Below, piece by piece: positions 33,303 through 42,241 of a DNA stretch of 52,182 nt. The notes under the pieces are model-generated. The model had not been told where the DNA came from. It saw only the letters and a list, made by a program, of their open reading frames with translations, and did not search any database. The DNA is taken from positions 1 through 52,182 of the forward strand of contig JAUQWM010000056.1 of assembly GCA_030835125.1 (NCBI GenBank). The letters run 5' to 3'. A program made the translations under genes and the position numbers. This stretch comes from Gemmatimonadaceae bacterium (GTDB lineage Bacteria; Gemmatimonadota; Gemmatimonadetes; Gemmatimonadales; Gemmatimonadaceae). Position 1 is the first letter of the stretch. Every line of letters starts with the position of its first letter.

Positions 33303-34900
33303 CGGCTCCCTCCCGCATCCTCCGGGCGATGGAACACTGGCTGGTGCGTCGCCCGGCCCGCGCCGTGTGGGCCTGCGGGCTGTTCGGCCTCGCGCTCTCC
33401 GCCACGGTCACCGTCACCGCCGGCTTCCCGCCGCCGCGGGTCCACGACGAGTTCAGCTACCTGCTCGCCGGTGACACCTTCGCCGCCGGGCGCCTCTCGT
33501 ACCCGACGCACCCGATGTGGCGGCACTTCGAGACCTTCCACGTCCTGCAGGCCCCGGCGTACGCCTCGAAGTACCCGCCGGCGCAGGGCCTGGCGCTCGC
33601 GTTAGGCACGCGCCTGGCGGGACGCCCGGTGGTCGGCGTCTGGATCAGCGGTGCGCTGCTGGTCGCGGCGCTCACCTGGACGTTGTTCGCCTGGGTGCAC
33701 CCGCGGTGGGCGCTGTGGGGCGGGATCGCCGCGGCACTGTGGCTCGCCGGTCGCCACGCCGGGTTCGGCTACTGGGCCACCTCGCTCTGGGGCGGCAGTG
33801 TCGCCGCGTTCGGCGGCGCGCTGGTGCTCGGGGGCCTCGGTCGCCTCGGAGGGCGCAGCACGGTGCTGGCGTCGGTCGCGGTCGGTACCGGACTGGCCGT
33901 GCTCGCCAACAGCCGTCCCTTCGAGGGACTCGCCTTCGCGCTGGTGCCGATGGCTGCCACCGCAGCGCTCGTCGCTTCGCGGTTGCGGGCGGGCGACCGG
34001 CGATCGGCGGCCGGCGTCGTGGCGCCGATGACCCTGGTGCTTGGCGTGGCCGCGCTCCTGACCGCTTCCTACAACGTGCGGGTCACCGGCGATGCGATGA
34101 AACCGCCGTACCTGGTGTACGAAGGCGCCTATGCCTCCGGACCCGTCTTCCTTGGCCAGTCGCGACCACCGCGTCCCGCGTATCGCGTTCCGGAGATGGA
34201 GCGCTTCTACACGACGGGCAATGGATGGACGGCGCCGCCGGACCAGTGGCGTGAGCACGCACGGCGAGTCGCGACCAGCGCGCGACCGGTCGTGGCGTAC
34301 TTCGCTCCGTGGTTCGCCTTGCCGCTCTTCCTGGTACTCCCCTGGTCCCTGCGACGACGGGAGGCGATCGTCCCGCTGGGGAGCGCCGTGGCGGTCGGGG
34401 CGGCGCTGCTCCCCACCCTGTTCCCGTGGCAGCCGCACTACGCCGCCCCGGCCGTCGCCGCGTTATGCATCCTGCTGGTCCAGGCCGCGCGCTACCTGGC
34501 GCAGGTGCGCCGGGGGGCGGTGCGCGTCGGCCGCGGCCTCGTCCGGATCGTCTTCCTCTGCATCGCCGGCTCCGCTGCGACCCAGGTGGGCATCGAGGCA
34601 CTGCGACGCCACCAGGAAGACGGGTGGGCGTGGGAGCGCCGCAAGGTCGAGCAGTCGCTCGCGCGCAGCGGCCGCCACCTGGTCCTCGTGGCGTACGGCG
34701 CCAGCCACCTGCCGGACCATGAGTGGGTCTACAATCGCGGCGACATCGACGCCGCCCCGGTCGTCTGGGCGCGATCCCTTGGCGACAGCGCCGATACGGC
34801 CCTGCGGCGGTACTTCAGGGGCCGGACCGCGTGGCGACTGGCCGTTCCGTCCGATACAGGACCATTCCACCTGGTCGCCGACACCGTCCCTGAACGTTAG
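33299..34900 (+). CDS. GT39-like polytopic membrane protein (putative lipid-linked sugar transferase)
   Basis: A 533-residue protein with about ten membrane helices. The N-terminal loop after the first helix, PPRVHDEFSYLLAGDTF (~43-59), with acidic residues next to the membrane, then SYPTHPMWRHFETFHVLQ and ASKYPPAQGLALALG, has the layout of family 39 (GT-C) glycosyltransferases that take sugars from polyprenyl phosphates. The C-terminal 130 residues are soluble (HLPDHEWVYNRGDIDAAPVVWAR). The GT2 gene 12 bases downstream could make the polyprenyl-sugar donor. Confidence 0.72.
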   Translation: MTAPSRILRAMEHWLVRRPARAVWACGLFGLALSATVTVTAGFPPPRVHDEFSYLLAGDTFAAGRLSYPTHPMWRHFETFHVLQAPAYASKYPPAQGLALALGTRLAGRPVVGVWISGALLVAALTWTLFAWVHPRWALWGGIAAALWLAGRHAGFGYWATSLWGGSVAAFGGALVLGGLGRLGGRSTVLASVAVGTGLAVLANSRPFEGLAFALVPMAATAALVASRLRAGDRRSAAGVVAPMTLVLGVAALLTASYNVRVTGDAMKPPYLVYEGAYASGPVFLGQSRPPRPAYRVPEMERFYTTGNGWTAPPDQWREHARRVATSARPVVAYFAPWFALPLFLVLPWSLRRREAIVPLGSAVAVGAALLPTLFPWQPHYAAPAVAALCILLVQAARYLAQVRRGAVRVGRGLVRIVFLCIAGSAATQVGIEALRRHQEDGWAWERRKVEQSLARSGRHLVLVAYGASHLPDHEWVYNRGDIDAAPVVWARSLGDSADTALRRYFRGRTAWRLAVPSDTGPFHLVADTVPER

Positions 34901-34912
34901 GCACCCCACCCC

Positions 34913-36157
34913 ATGAGCACTGCCCTGGCCGCGAGCGCCCCGATCCGCGCGACTGCCACCGACACGCTGTCGATCGTCATCCCCGCGTACAACGAAGAGG
35001 GCGCGATCGCGTCCATCATCGAACGCACCCTGGCCGCGCGGGAGCGGATCCGGGTCGAGGCCGGCATCGACGACATCGAGCTGATCGTCGTCAGCGACGG
35101 CTCCACCGACCGCACGGCGGCCATCGCGGCCCGGTACGATGACGTGCAGCTGGTGAGCTACGAGCGCAACCGGGGATACGGGGCCGCCATCAAGGCCGGC
35201 TTCGCGCGCGCGTCCGGGTCGCTGCTCGCCTTCCTCGACGCGGACGGCACCTGCGACCCGCTGTTCTTCATCACCCTCTGCCGGCACCTCCACTCGTCAG
35301 GCGCGGACGTGGTCATCGGCTCCCGCCTCGGCCGGGACTCCGAGATGCCGGCCGTGCGGCGACTCGGCAACCGGCTGTTCGCGTGGCTGCTGAACGCCTG
35401 GGGGGGCCGCAACGTCACCGACAGCGCCAGCGGCATGCGCGTGATCCGGCGTGAGGCGCTGGCGCGGCTCTATCCGCTCCCCGACGGCATGCACTTCACG
35501 CCGGCAATGAGCACCCTCGCGCTCTTCGACTCGCGCCTCAGCATCGCCGAGGTCCCGATGCCGTACCGCGAGCGCATCGGCCAGTCCAAGCTCCGCGTCC
35601 TCGGCGACGGCGCCCGGTTCCTGCGCATCATCGTCGACACGGCGCTGATGTACCGGCCCCTGCGACTCCTCGGCGCCGCCGGGGCCTTGCTCCTCCTGCT
35701 GGGGTTCGGCTATGGACTGCAGCCCCTGGTGCATTACGCCACCAACCGGCGGGTCGAGGAGTGGATGATCTACCGCCTCGTCGCGGTGGTCGTCGCGGGC
35801 ACCAGCGGGGTCGCGCTGGTCACGATCGGGCTGCTGGCCCAGCAGACCGTCCTGCTGATTCATGAGGACTTCGCGCCGCTCCGGGGCGCCAACCGGGTGG
35901 TCGGATTCCTCAGCGCCCGGTGGCTCGCCGTCGCCGGCGCGACGCTGGCGATCGCGGGGGCGCTGCTCAACTGGCGGTCGGTCCTCCAGTACCTGTCGAC
36001 CGGGACGGTCACGGCGCACTGGATCTACGTGCTGGCGGGCGGTTTCCTGGTGACCCTCGGCATCGAGCTGCTGGCGTTCGCCGTCCTCGGCCGCGCGCTT
36101 GCTGCCCTGCGCCAGAGGCGCATGTACTCGGTCTCCCACGGCGTCGTCGAACGGTGA
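34913..36157 (+). CDS. Family 2 glycosyltransferase with C-terminal membrane helices
   Basis: A 414-residue protein. N-terminal GT2 domain (~15-235): LSIVIPAYNEEGAI (19-32), VVSDGSTDRT (~59-68), LAFLDADGTCDP with the metal-binding DxD-type motif (~100-111), and GMRVIRREALARLYPLP. Then five or so membrane helices (from ~245: LLGAAGALLLLLGFGYG, MIYRLVAVVVAGTSGVALVTIGLL, LAVAGATLAIAGALL, WIYVLAGGFLVTLGIEL). This architecture fits dolichol/undecaprenyl-phosphate sugar synthases. Stop overlaps the methyltransferase start (GTGA). Confidence 0.9.
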   Translation: MSTALAASAPIRATATDTLSIVIPAYNEEGAIASIIERTLAARERIRVEAGIDDIELIVVSDGSTDRTAAIAARYDDVQLVSYERNRGYGAAIKAGFARASGSLLAFLDADGTCDPLFFITLCRHLHSSGADVVIGSRLGRDSEMPAVRRLGNRLFAWLLNAWGGRNVTDSASGMRVIRREALARLYPLPDGMHFTPAMSTLALFDSRLSIAEVPMPYRERIGQSKLRVLGDGARFLRIIVDTALMYRPLRLLGAAGALLLLLGFGYGLQPLVHYATNRRVEEWMIYRLVAVVVAGTSGVALVTIGLLAQQTVLLIHEDFAPLRGANRVVGFLSARWLAVAGATLAIAGALLNWRSVLQYLSTGTVTAHWIYVLAGGFLVTLGIELLAFAVLGRALAALRQRRMYSVSHGVVER

Positions 36158-36870
36158 CCGGCCCATCCCGGATCGCCGGCCCGGACACGGGCGGGTTCGA
36201 TGCTTTCGCCGATCGCTATAGCGAGGCGCTGCAGCAGGGGCTGTCGGTCAGCGGTGAGTCCGGCGGGTACTTCGCGCGTGGGCGCGTGGAGTGGCTGGCC
36301 TCGGGGCTCGTGGACCTCGGGGTGCAGCCACACCGCGTGCTCGACTACGGCTGCGGGACCGGGACCGCCGCCCCGTTCCTTCGGGACATCCTGGGCGCCG
36401 GGTCGGTCGTCGGCGTCGACGTCTCCGAACGCTCGATCGATCACGCCCGCCGACGCGAGGGATGGGCGGACTTCAGGCTGCGGGACGAGCTGCCGGCCGG
36501 CGGCAGCTTCGACGTCGTCTACTGCAACGGCGTCTTCCACCACATCGACCCGACGCACCGGCCGGACTCCCTGCGCTACATCCACGACTCCCTGCGGCCC
36601 GGCGGGGTGTTCGCGCTCTGGGAGAACAACCCGTGGAACCCGGGGACCCGCCTCGTGATGCGGAGGATTCCCTTCGACCGGGACGCGATCACGATCGCCG
36701 CGCCCGGCGCCCGCCGCCTGCTCGCCGCGGCGGGGTTCGAGGTGCTGTCGGTGGACTTCCTGTTCATCTTCCCGCGCGTGCTGGCGGCGCTGCGACCGCT
36801 CGAGCGCCGTCTGGCCCGACTGCCGTTCGGGGCGCAGTACCAGGTCCTCGCGCGGCGGCGGGCTGCATAA
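36154..36870 (+). CDS. Class I SAM-dependent methyltransferase
   Basis: A 238-residue methyltransferase starting at GTG 36154, which overlaps the preceding stop. Motif I VLDYGCGTGTAAPFL (~63-77), acidic loop VVGVDVSERSIDHAR (~86-100), motif IV FDVVYCNGVFHHI (~117-129) and post-motif LRPGGVFALWENNPWNP (~148-164) are clear. As part of the three-gene sugar-transferase operon it may methylate a glycolipid or lipid-linked sugar. Confidence 0.88.
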   Translation: MTGPSRIAGPDTGGFDAFADRYSEALQQGLSVSGESGGYFARGRVEWLASGLVDLGVQPHRVLDYGCGTGTAAPFLRDILGAGSVVGVDVSERSIDHARRREGWADFRLRDELPAGGSFDVVYCNGVFHHIDPTHRPDSLRYIHDSLRPGGVFALWENNPWNPGTRLVMRRIPFDRDAITIAAPGARRLLAAAGFEVLSVDFLFIFPRVLAALRPLERRLARLPFGAQYQVLARRRAA

Positions 36871-36910
36871 CGGGAAAGGTCGCGGCTGGGGACGACATTC
36901 CATCACTGCA

Positions 36911-37004
36911 GGCATCGGGCATCAGGCATCAGGCATCGCACGAACAGGCATCAGGCATCGCACGAACAGGCATCAGGCATCAGGCATCAGGCATCAGGCA
37001 TCAC
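36911..37004. repeat. Heptamer array (GGCATCA)n with two 12-base interruptions
   Basis: About eleven GGCATCA or GGCATCG units, interrupted twice by CGCACGAACA. The array ends at ACACATTGTGATG. It fills the start of the 315-base gap 36871-37185; the remainder of that gap (37015-37185) is lower in GC and shows no reading frame or motif I recognise. Irregular units and lack of unique spacers rule out CRISPR. Confidence 0.85.
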
Positions 37005-37185
37005 ACATTGTGATGCAGCGCACAGTCTCGTCGATTGCTCGTGACGATTCGTTCAGTCAATGGCTGAGGTCGGCCCTCTGATGGCTCCTGCGAAGTCGAG
37101 GCTGGCTCAACGCGGCGCATCATTTTAGGTTGTCGTCGCCGCGCGCGTCGCGCGGCCATGTCGTCGCTGAAGGCTGTAGATGTAG

Positions 37186-38868
37186 ATGCGGGCACTCAAG
37201 CGAGAGCCGATCATTACGCGTGACCTCATGCTCAGTGAGGTCCCTCCGTCGCCTCGCCGAGTCGAGCGACGAGCGATCCCGGCGCTGCCGTTCCGGACCG
37301 CGCTCTCGCAGTTCTCCCTGCGGCCGCATGGCGACCAGTTGCTGTCGCCCTCAGCGCGATTCTGGATCTTCTGCGCCCGCGCGCTGATCCTGATCATGGC
37401 GACCGCCGAAGCCACCTCGTGGGGCTACGTGGGGTCGCTCTTCGGAACGGGGATCACGTCGGTCATGACCGGCGTCGCGGCCGCGATGAGCCTCTTCCTC
37501 GTCATCTGGCTGGTGGACGCGACGTTCGTCACCATGGACACGTCGCGCGCCTACTATCAGCGCGCGCTGACGTCCAGCACGTCGTCCGACGGCGCGATGG
37601 AGCAGCGGAAGTTCTTCGCCGGCCTCGCGATCCGTGCGCTCATCGTGATGGTCTCACTCTGGATCACCGCGCCGTTCCTTGCGCAGCTGGTGTTCCGGCG
37701 GGACGTGAACGAGTCGATCACGGCGCGCAACGATGCCGCCGTCTCCGGGGCACGGGCGACGCTCGCCTCGGGCTTCGACCGCCAGTTGCAGCCGCTGGAC
37801 AGTGCGCTGAACGCGACCCAGGCGACGGGGATCCTGGAAGTCGCGGGGCGCGGGCCCTCCGGCAAGTACGGCCGGGGTGCGGCGGTCATCGCCATCGAAA
37901 ATCGTGTCGCCGACCTGCAGCGGCGCATCGCGACGATCACCCGGGAGCGGGACAGCGTCCTCTTTGCCTTCGACAAGGCATCCAGCGGTGAACTGGCTTC
38001 CCGGTTCGGCGTGCCGGTCGTCGAGGACGGACTCCGCTCCCGCAGCGAGGTCCTGTCGGTCATGCTCGAGGACCCCGATTATTCCGGCGCCCAGACCGCG
38101 CTGGCCGTCTTCCTGAGCTTCCTGTTCCTCGGCCTGGTGATCCTGAAGCTGTTCCAGCCGCGCAGCGTCGCCATCTACTACAGCGAGCACCTGCAGAGCC
38201 TCTACACCGACTACACGCAGGGCAAGTTCGACGACCACCTGGACCTGCACGACCGGGCCGGGTCCGGGTCGCAGATGACGCCGCAGCGGTTCGAGGAGTG
38301 GTGCCTGGAGTCGTACCGCCTCGTCCGCGAGGAAGACGAGCGTCGGCGGCGCACCGAGCAGGTCATCCAGACGCATGAACGGAAGATGCGCACGTGGATG
38401 GACGACCTGCGCGTCCAGGAGAACCTGCTGGACGAGCGGCGTCGCCGGTTCGAGACGATCTCGCTCGAGGTCGTCGACATCGAGTCGAGGGTGCAGGCGC
38501 TGACCATCCAGGCCGACACCGAGCGCCGCGAACTCGACCGGTCGAACCGCACGCTCGAGGCGATCTCACAGCACATCGCCAGCGGACCAGTCGACGTGCG
38601 TGGCGTGGAGCGTGGTTTTGCGGCCCAGGCCAAGCTGCAGTCGACCATCGACGAGCTGGAAGAGGCGCTGCGCCGGCGCGATGCCCAGATCGGCGACCTG
38701 GAGCTGCGCATCCCCATCCGGCGCGACGAGGCCGTACACCTTCGTGAGGACATCGCCGACCTGGATCGCGCGGTGCGCGAACTGTACGCGCGGATGGCCA
38801 AGGAACGGAACCACTACCACGACTGGCTGGCGAACCAGCCAACGCTGCGGCAGAAGCCGGTCGCCTGA
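37186..38868 (+). CDS. DUF4407-family membrane protein with coiled coil
   Basis: A 560-residue protein. Membrane helices lie at ~66-90, ~92-113 and ~153-170, with a fourth at ~303-322 after a periplasmic domain (~175-300: NESITARNDAAVSGARATLASGFDRQL). This is the four-helix DUF4407 layout, including SMLxxxP-like VSLWITAPFLAQLVF. The last ~190 residues form a long cytosolic coiled coil rich in Arg/Glu (REEDERRRRTEQVIQTHERK). ATG 37186 follows a GTAGATGTAGATG duplication; ATG 37228 is an alternative. The family is of unknown function, often next to toxin or phage-defence genes, but nothing of that kind is adjacent here. Confidence 0.75.
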   Translation: MRALKREPIITRDLMLSEVPPSPRRVERRAIPALPFRTALSQFSLRPHGDQLLSPSARFWIFCARALILIMATAEATSWGYVGSLFGTGITSVMTGVAAAMSLFLVIWLVDATFVTMDTSRAYYQRALTSSTSSDGAMEQRKFFAGLAIRALIVMVSLWITAPFLAQLVFRRDVNESITARNDAAVSGARATLASGFDRQLQPLDSALNATQATGILEVAGRGPSGKYGRGAAVIAIENRVADLQRRIATITRERDSVLFAFDKASSGELASRFGVPVVEDGLRSRSEVLSVMLEDPDYSGAQTALAVFLSFLFLGLVILKLFQPRSVAIYYSEHLQSLYTDYTQGKFDDHLDLHDRAGSGSQMTPQRFEEWCLESYRLVREEDERRRRTEQVIQTHERKMRTWMDDLRVQENLLDERRRRFETISLEVVDIESRVQALTIQADTERRELDRSNRTLEAISQHIASGPVDVRGVERGFAAQAKLQSTIDELEEALRRRDAQIGDLELRIPIRRDEAVHLREDIADLDRAVRELYARMAKERNHYHDWLANQPTLRQKPVA

Positions 38869-38984
38869 CGAACGTCCGGGACGGCTCACCTGCCGCCGGG
38901 AACGGCTGGGCGACTGCGCGAGTCGTAGAATGGGGGGATCACCCGTAGGTTTCGGGACCCTCACCGTTTCGCTGGAGCAGCCCC

Positions 38985-40325
38985 ATGTCCCGAGCACTGA
39001 TCGCGGCGGTCGCGTTGCTGTTCGCCCACGAGTCGCCGGCGCAGTCGACCGTCGTCTTTTCGGGCGTGTCCGTCATCCCGATGGATCGCGAGGAAGTGCT
39101 GGCGAACCAGACCGTGATCGTCGAGAACGGGCGCATCACGCACGTCGGGGCCGCGCGCCAGGCGCCGGCGGGCGCGCTGTCCGTCGACGGGCGCGGCAAG
39201 TTTCTGGTTCCGGCGATCGCCGAATTCCACGCCCACGTCCCCAGCGGCAGCCAGGCGGTGCACGCGCACCGCACCCTCACGCTGTACGCCATGGCCGGGG
39301 TCGCGACCGCACGCGGCATGCTCGGGGCACCACTGCACCTCGCGCTTCGCGACAGCATCGCGAGGGGACAGCTCCTCGGCCCGCGCCTGCTCACCTCCGG
39401 TCCCTCCTTCAATAACAATACGGCGACATCGCCGGGCGCGGTGATGGCGATGGTGCGCGAGCAGAAGGCCGCCGGCTACGACCTGCTGAAGATCCATCCC
39501 GGGGTCCCGCGCATCGCCTTCGATTCGCTGGCGGCGACAGCGAACCGGCTCCGGATTCCCTTCGCCGGCCACGTACCGCTCGAGATCGGGCTCGACGTGG
39601 CGCTCACGTCGAGGTACTCGACGATCGATCACCTCGACGGGCTCGTCGAGGCGATGTATGCCGGGCCGCAGCCGCTCACGCCGCAGGTCAACGGCTTCTT
39701 CGGGCTGGGTATCGTCAGGCAGCTCGACCAGTCACGGTTCGACGCCGTGGTGCGTCGCGTGAGGGCGTCGGGGGTGGCCATGGTACCGACGCAGATCCTG
39801 ATGGACAACTACGCCAGCGACGCCACGGGTGATGCGCTCACCGCGCTGCCGGAGTTCCGCTACTGGGTGCCGCAGCAGGTGGCCGCGTGGCGCACCAACA
39901 AGAATGGCCTGGTCTCGCAGCCGCCGGCGCCGGCGGACCAGCGCGCGGAGTTCATCGCGCTCCGCCGCCGCTTCGTGAAGGCACTGCACGAAGCGGGCGT
40001 GCCGTTCCTCCTTGGCTCCGACGCGCCGCAACTCTGGAACGTGCCGGGCTTTTCGGCGCACCGCGAACTGGGCGCCCTCGTCGCAGCCGGCCTCACCCCG
40101 TACCAGGCGCTGCGGACCGGGACGGTCAACGTGGCCCGCTTCATGGGTGAGGAGGGCCGGTCCGGCATCGTCCGCACCGGCGCACGCGCCGACCTGATCC
40201 TCCTGGACGCGAACCCGCTGCAGGACATCGCCAACACGCTGACGATCCAGGGCGTGATGCTGAATGGGCGCTGGATCGGACCGGCGGAGCGGGAGCGTCT
40301 GCTGAACGCGTTGGCGAATCCCTGA
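38985..40325 (+). CDS. Secreted amidohydrolase-family metal-dependent hydrolase
   Basis: A 446-residue protein with signal peptide (first ~20 residues, ending SPAQS). The TIM-barrel amidohydrolase ligands can be placed: HxH in EFHAHVPSG (~83-85), the Lys in DLLKIHPG (~168), His in FAGHVPLE, His in TIDHLDGL, and the terminal Asp in FLLGSDAP (~345). The small beta-sandwich closes with ADLILLDANPLQDI. This resembles imidazolonepropionase-like exported hydrolases common in Gemmatimonadota. Substrate unknown. Runs alone; the next gene is convergent. Confidence 0.9.
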   Translation: MSRALIAAVALLFAHESPAQSTVVFSGVSVIPMDREEVLANQTVIVENGRITHVGAARQAPAGALSVDGRGKFLVPAIAEFHAHVPSGSQAVHAHRTLTLYAMAGVATARGMLGAPLHLALRDSIARGQLLGPRLLTSGPSFNNNTATSPGAVMAMVREQKAAGYDLLKIHPGVPRIAFDSLAATANRLRIPFAGHVPLEIGLDVALTSRYSTIDHLDGLVEAMYAGPQPLTPQVNGFFGLGIVRQLDQSRFDAVVRRVRASGVAMVPTQILMDNYASDATGDALTALPEFRYWVPQQVAAWRTNKNGLVSQPPAPADQRAEFIALRRRFVKALHEAGVPFLLGSDAPQLWNVPGFSAHRELGALVAAGLTPYQALRTGTVNVARFMGEEGRSGIVRTGARADLILLDANPLQDIANTLTIQGVMLNGRWIGPAERERLLNALANP

Positions 40326-40470
40326 CGCCCGGGTGCGCGGCTCAGGTGACGCCGCGGTGACGGCGAGTCACCACAGTGCACGTTGCACGGGCACCGTGGG
40401 TACCGCAGTGGATGCCGGACCCTCACCAGGTTCACCGCTCAACCGGCATTCATTGCGGGGCCCTCACACC

Positions 40471-40512
40471 CTGCACCACAGGGGTCACAGAGGACACAGG
40501 GAACGGCAACGA
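40471..40512. repeat. CACAGGGG element, single arm
   Basis: CTGCACCACAGGGGTCACAG followed by AGGACACAGGGAACGGCAAC matches one arm of the dispersed family (and of the first tandem units). It lies in the 304-base convergent gap 40326-40629; the rest of that gap holds the hairpin at 40544-40566 and no gene. Confidence 0.75.
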
Positions 40513-40543
40513 GCAGTCATGGAACCAGGTAGCCTGACGCAAA

Positions 40544-40566
40544 GCGCTGCCGCTTCCTGGTAGCGC
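40544..40566. terminator. Candidate terminator hairpin between convergent genes
   Basis: GCGCTGCC (40544-40551) pairs with GGTAGCGC (40559-40566), eight pairs with one G-U, with a seven-base loop. In addition GGTAGCCTGA (40528-40537) is a perfect inverted match of TCAGGCTACC (40625-40634), which overlaps the stop of the minus-strand gene. No T-run is present. Confidence 0.35.
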
Positions 40567-40629
40567 GTCCCTGACACCCGTGGAATCGAGCTGTTCGTGC
40601 AACGAACGTTGCCTTGATCGTCCCTCAGG

Positions 40630-41802
40630 CTACCGCACGCGCTTGTACAGTGGGTGGAATCGCGGCGCCAGCTGGTCGACGATCAGCGCCAGGGGTGCGC
40701 CAATCAGCATGCCTCGCACGAAGACGCTCGCGGTGCTTCGACCGGAGCAATCCGTTCCGCAGGACCCGAAGATGCCACCGACATGATGACCGAGCACGGC
40801 GCCGATCCCACCCCCGACCGCTCCGGCGGAAACCGCCAACCATGGCGATGGTGCGCGAACCGCCAGGCGGTCGATGTCATGGAAGTCCAGGGACAGCTGC
40901 GTTCCGTACGCGCGCAGCAACAAGGTGTCGCCACTCCAGCCGGTGAACGCCCCATCGATGCGCTCGCGGTGATACCACACCCGGACCGTCGCCCCCGGGT
41001 TGAGGCGGAGGAAAGCCACAGACGCAGGTGATGCGTTCGCCCCCGGTGTCGTGACCAGGCTGCCGCGATGACCCGAGAGGAACCGGAACGCGCTGCACTG
41101 CTCGTCAGCCCGTTGTTCGCACCGGGCCTCGACGTACGTCTCGATCACGTCGCCCGTCGTCCGCGTTATGCGGACCCGGTACACTCCCTCGGGCACCTCG
41201 AAACTCGGCACGGTCGACGCGACCCGGTGCCAGACACGGTCCGCGACCGCCACCGCGCTCACCAGGCTGTCTTTCGCCGCTCCCCCGAGTCCGAGTCGCA
41301 CCAACCGCCCACCACTGGGTGGAGCCTGCCCGATCCCGATGACTCCGGCATCGAATGCCCGGCGCGGATAGGGATCGGGACGCCACGTCGGGGTCCCGAG
41401 ATCGGCGAGCATGCGCTGCGTGGCCGCTTGCTCCATGTGCCATGATCCGTTGCACTGCCCGGCGTTCACCAGTGAGTCTATCCGATCGGCGAATACCAGG
41501 TAGCGCGACCCGGCGAAGTAGGCGCCTGGGCATCCGCGCCCAGTCTGCAACGTGACCGTGTCGCGCATCGCCCCGCGCCACGACGCTTCGACCACCCATC
41601 TCGACCGCTCGACCACCGCACCGGAGTCGACCGGTTCGACGGTGAGGGCAGTCCCGACGAAGACGACGTTGCGGGCTACCCATGGGGTGACCGATGGCAC
41701 CGCGCCCGCGGACACTTTGACCACACACACGCACGCCCGCGCGATGGCAGGCGTCGCCAACGCCAGGACTGCGGAGGTTGCGACCGTCAGGCGGCGGCTC
41801 AT
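40630..41802 (-). CDS. Secreted TIMP/NTR-like domain protein with glycine-zipper C-terminus
   Basis: A 390-residue protein. A signal peptide (~1-21) is followed at once by ARACVCVV, the N-terminal CxC of TIMP/netrin-like modules. The OB-fold pattern continues with NVVFVGTALTVEPV (~45-58), RWVVEASWRGA and RGCPGAYFAGSRYLVFAD (~90-107), as in bacterial TIMP-like proteins. The C-terminal third has FTGWSGDTLLLRAYG (~305-319) and a Gly-rich helix AVSAGAVGGGIGAVLGHHVGG, a typical glycine-zipper membrane segment. In animals TIMP inhibits metalloproteases; bacterial roles are unknown. Confidence 0.65.
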   Translation of the reverse strand: MSRRLTVATSAVLALATPAIARACVCVVKVSAGAVPSVTPWVARNVVFVGTALTVEPVDSGAVVERSRWVVEASWRGAMRDTVTLQTGRGCPGAYFAGSRYLVFADRIDSLVNAGQCNGSWHMEQAATQRMLADLGTPTWRPDPYPRRAFDAGVIGIGQAPPSGGRLVRLGLGGAAKDSLVSAVAVADRVWHRVASTVPSFEVPEGVYRVRITRTTGDVIETYVEARCEQRADEQCSAFRFLSGHRGSLVTTPGANASPASVAFLRLNPGATVRVWYHRERIDGAFTGWSGDTLLLRAYGTQLSLDFHDIDRLAVRAPSPWLAVSAGAVGGGIGAVLGHHVGGIFGSCGTDCSGRSTASVFVRGMLIGAPLALIVDQLAPRFHPLYKRVR

Positions 41803-41911
41803 GTCCCGAAGTATGCCAGCGAGGAACGTCAGGGCAAGGCCACACAGTCTGTCGGCTGCCCCTCACCGGCCTGCGCTACGTCGCCAGAATCCGGCGGTCA
41901 CGCGCCAAACC

Positions 41912-42034
41912 CTACCTGCCGCCGCTCTCCAGCAGGCCAGCGAGCGTCCGTTCGAATCGCTCCCCAAGCACCGGCGCGAGGGAACGACTGAACGTGGCCG
42001 TCAGGTGATTGTCATCGGTAAAGGCAATGGCACG
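41912..42034 (-). pseudogene. C-terminal remnant of an OafA/SGNH-type acyltransferase
   Basis: Forty codons on the minus strand, open between a stop at 42035-42037 and the TAG at 41912-41914, read AFTDDNHLTATFSRSLAP then VLGERFERTLAGLLESGGR. The DDxHLT segment resembles the Asp-x-x-His catalytic end of SGNH hydrolase domains fused to OafA/YrhL membrane acyltransferases. Nothing upstream in any frame continues the protein, and a transposase relic begins ~55 bases away. It is probably a gene stump left by an insertion or deletion. The rest of the gap (41803-41911) shows no feature. Confidence 0.5.
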
Positions 42035-42090
42035 TTAACCGTCATATCACAGCATGCCGCCGGGCAGATCCGGTCGTTCATATCGATGAC

Positions 42091-42241
42091 GCCGCCATTT
42101 TCCACTACATCGAGACGTGGTGCAATCCGCGACGGCGGCACTCCACGATTTGGTACATCAATCCCGCTGCCTACGAAGTTCAACTCCAGAAGGCCGCGAC
42201 GGTGCTGCTAACCACGTGTCCACCACATCGGGTCAGGCTCA
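42091..42241 (+). pseudogene. Decayed IS3-type transposase end with terminal repeat
   Basis: GCCATTTTCCACTACATCGA onward encodes AIFHYIETWCNPRRRHST, then INPAAYEVQLQKAA, a mutated version of the transposase C-terminus at the left edge of the window. The stop TAA (42209-42211) is now one base out of frame. A diverged terminal repeat follows at 42217-42241 (TGTCCACCACATCGGGTCAG...). The remainder of the element is missing. Confidence 0.8.

Noticed and set aside
36911-37004. CRISPR-like array
   Set aside because: Seven-base units without unique spacers and no cas genes nearby; a microsatellite-type repeat.
37186-38868. Phage-defence role for the DUF4407 protein
   Set aside because: DUF4407 has been seen near such systems, but its neighbours here are a repeat region and an amidohydrolase, so context gives no support.
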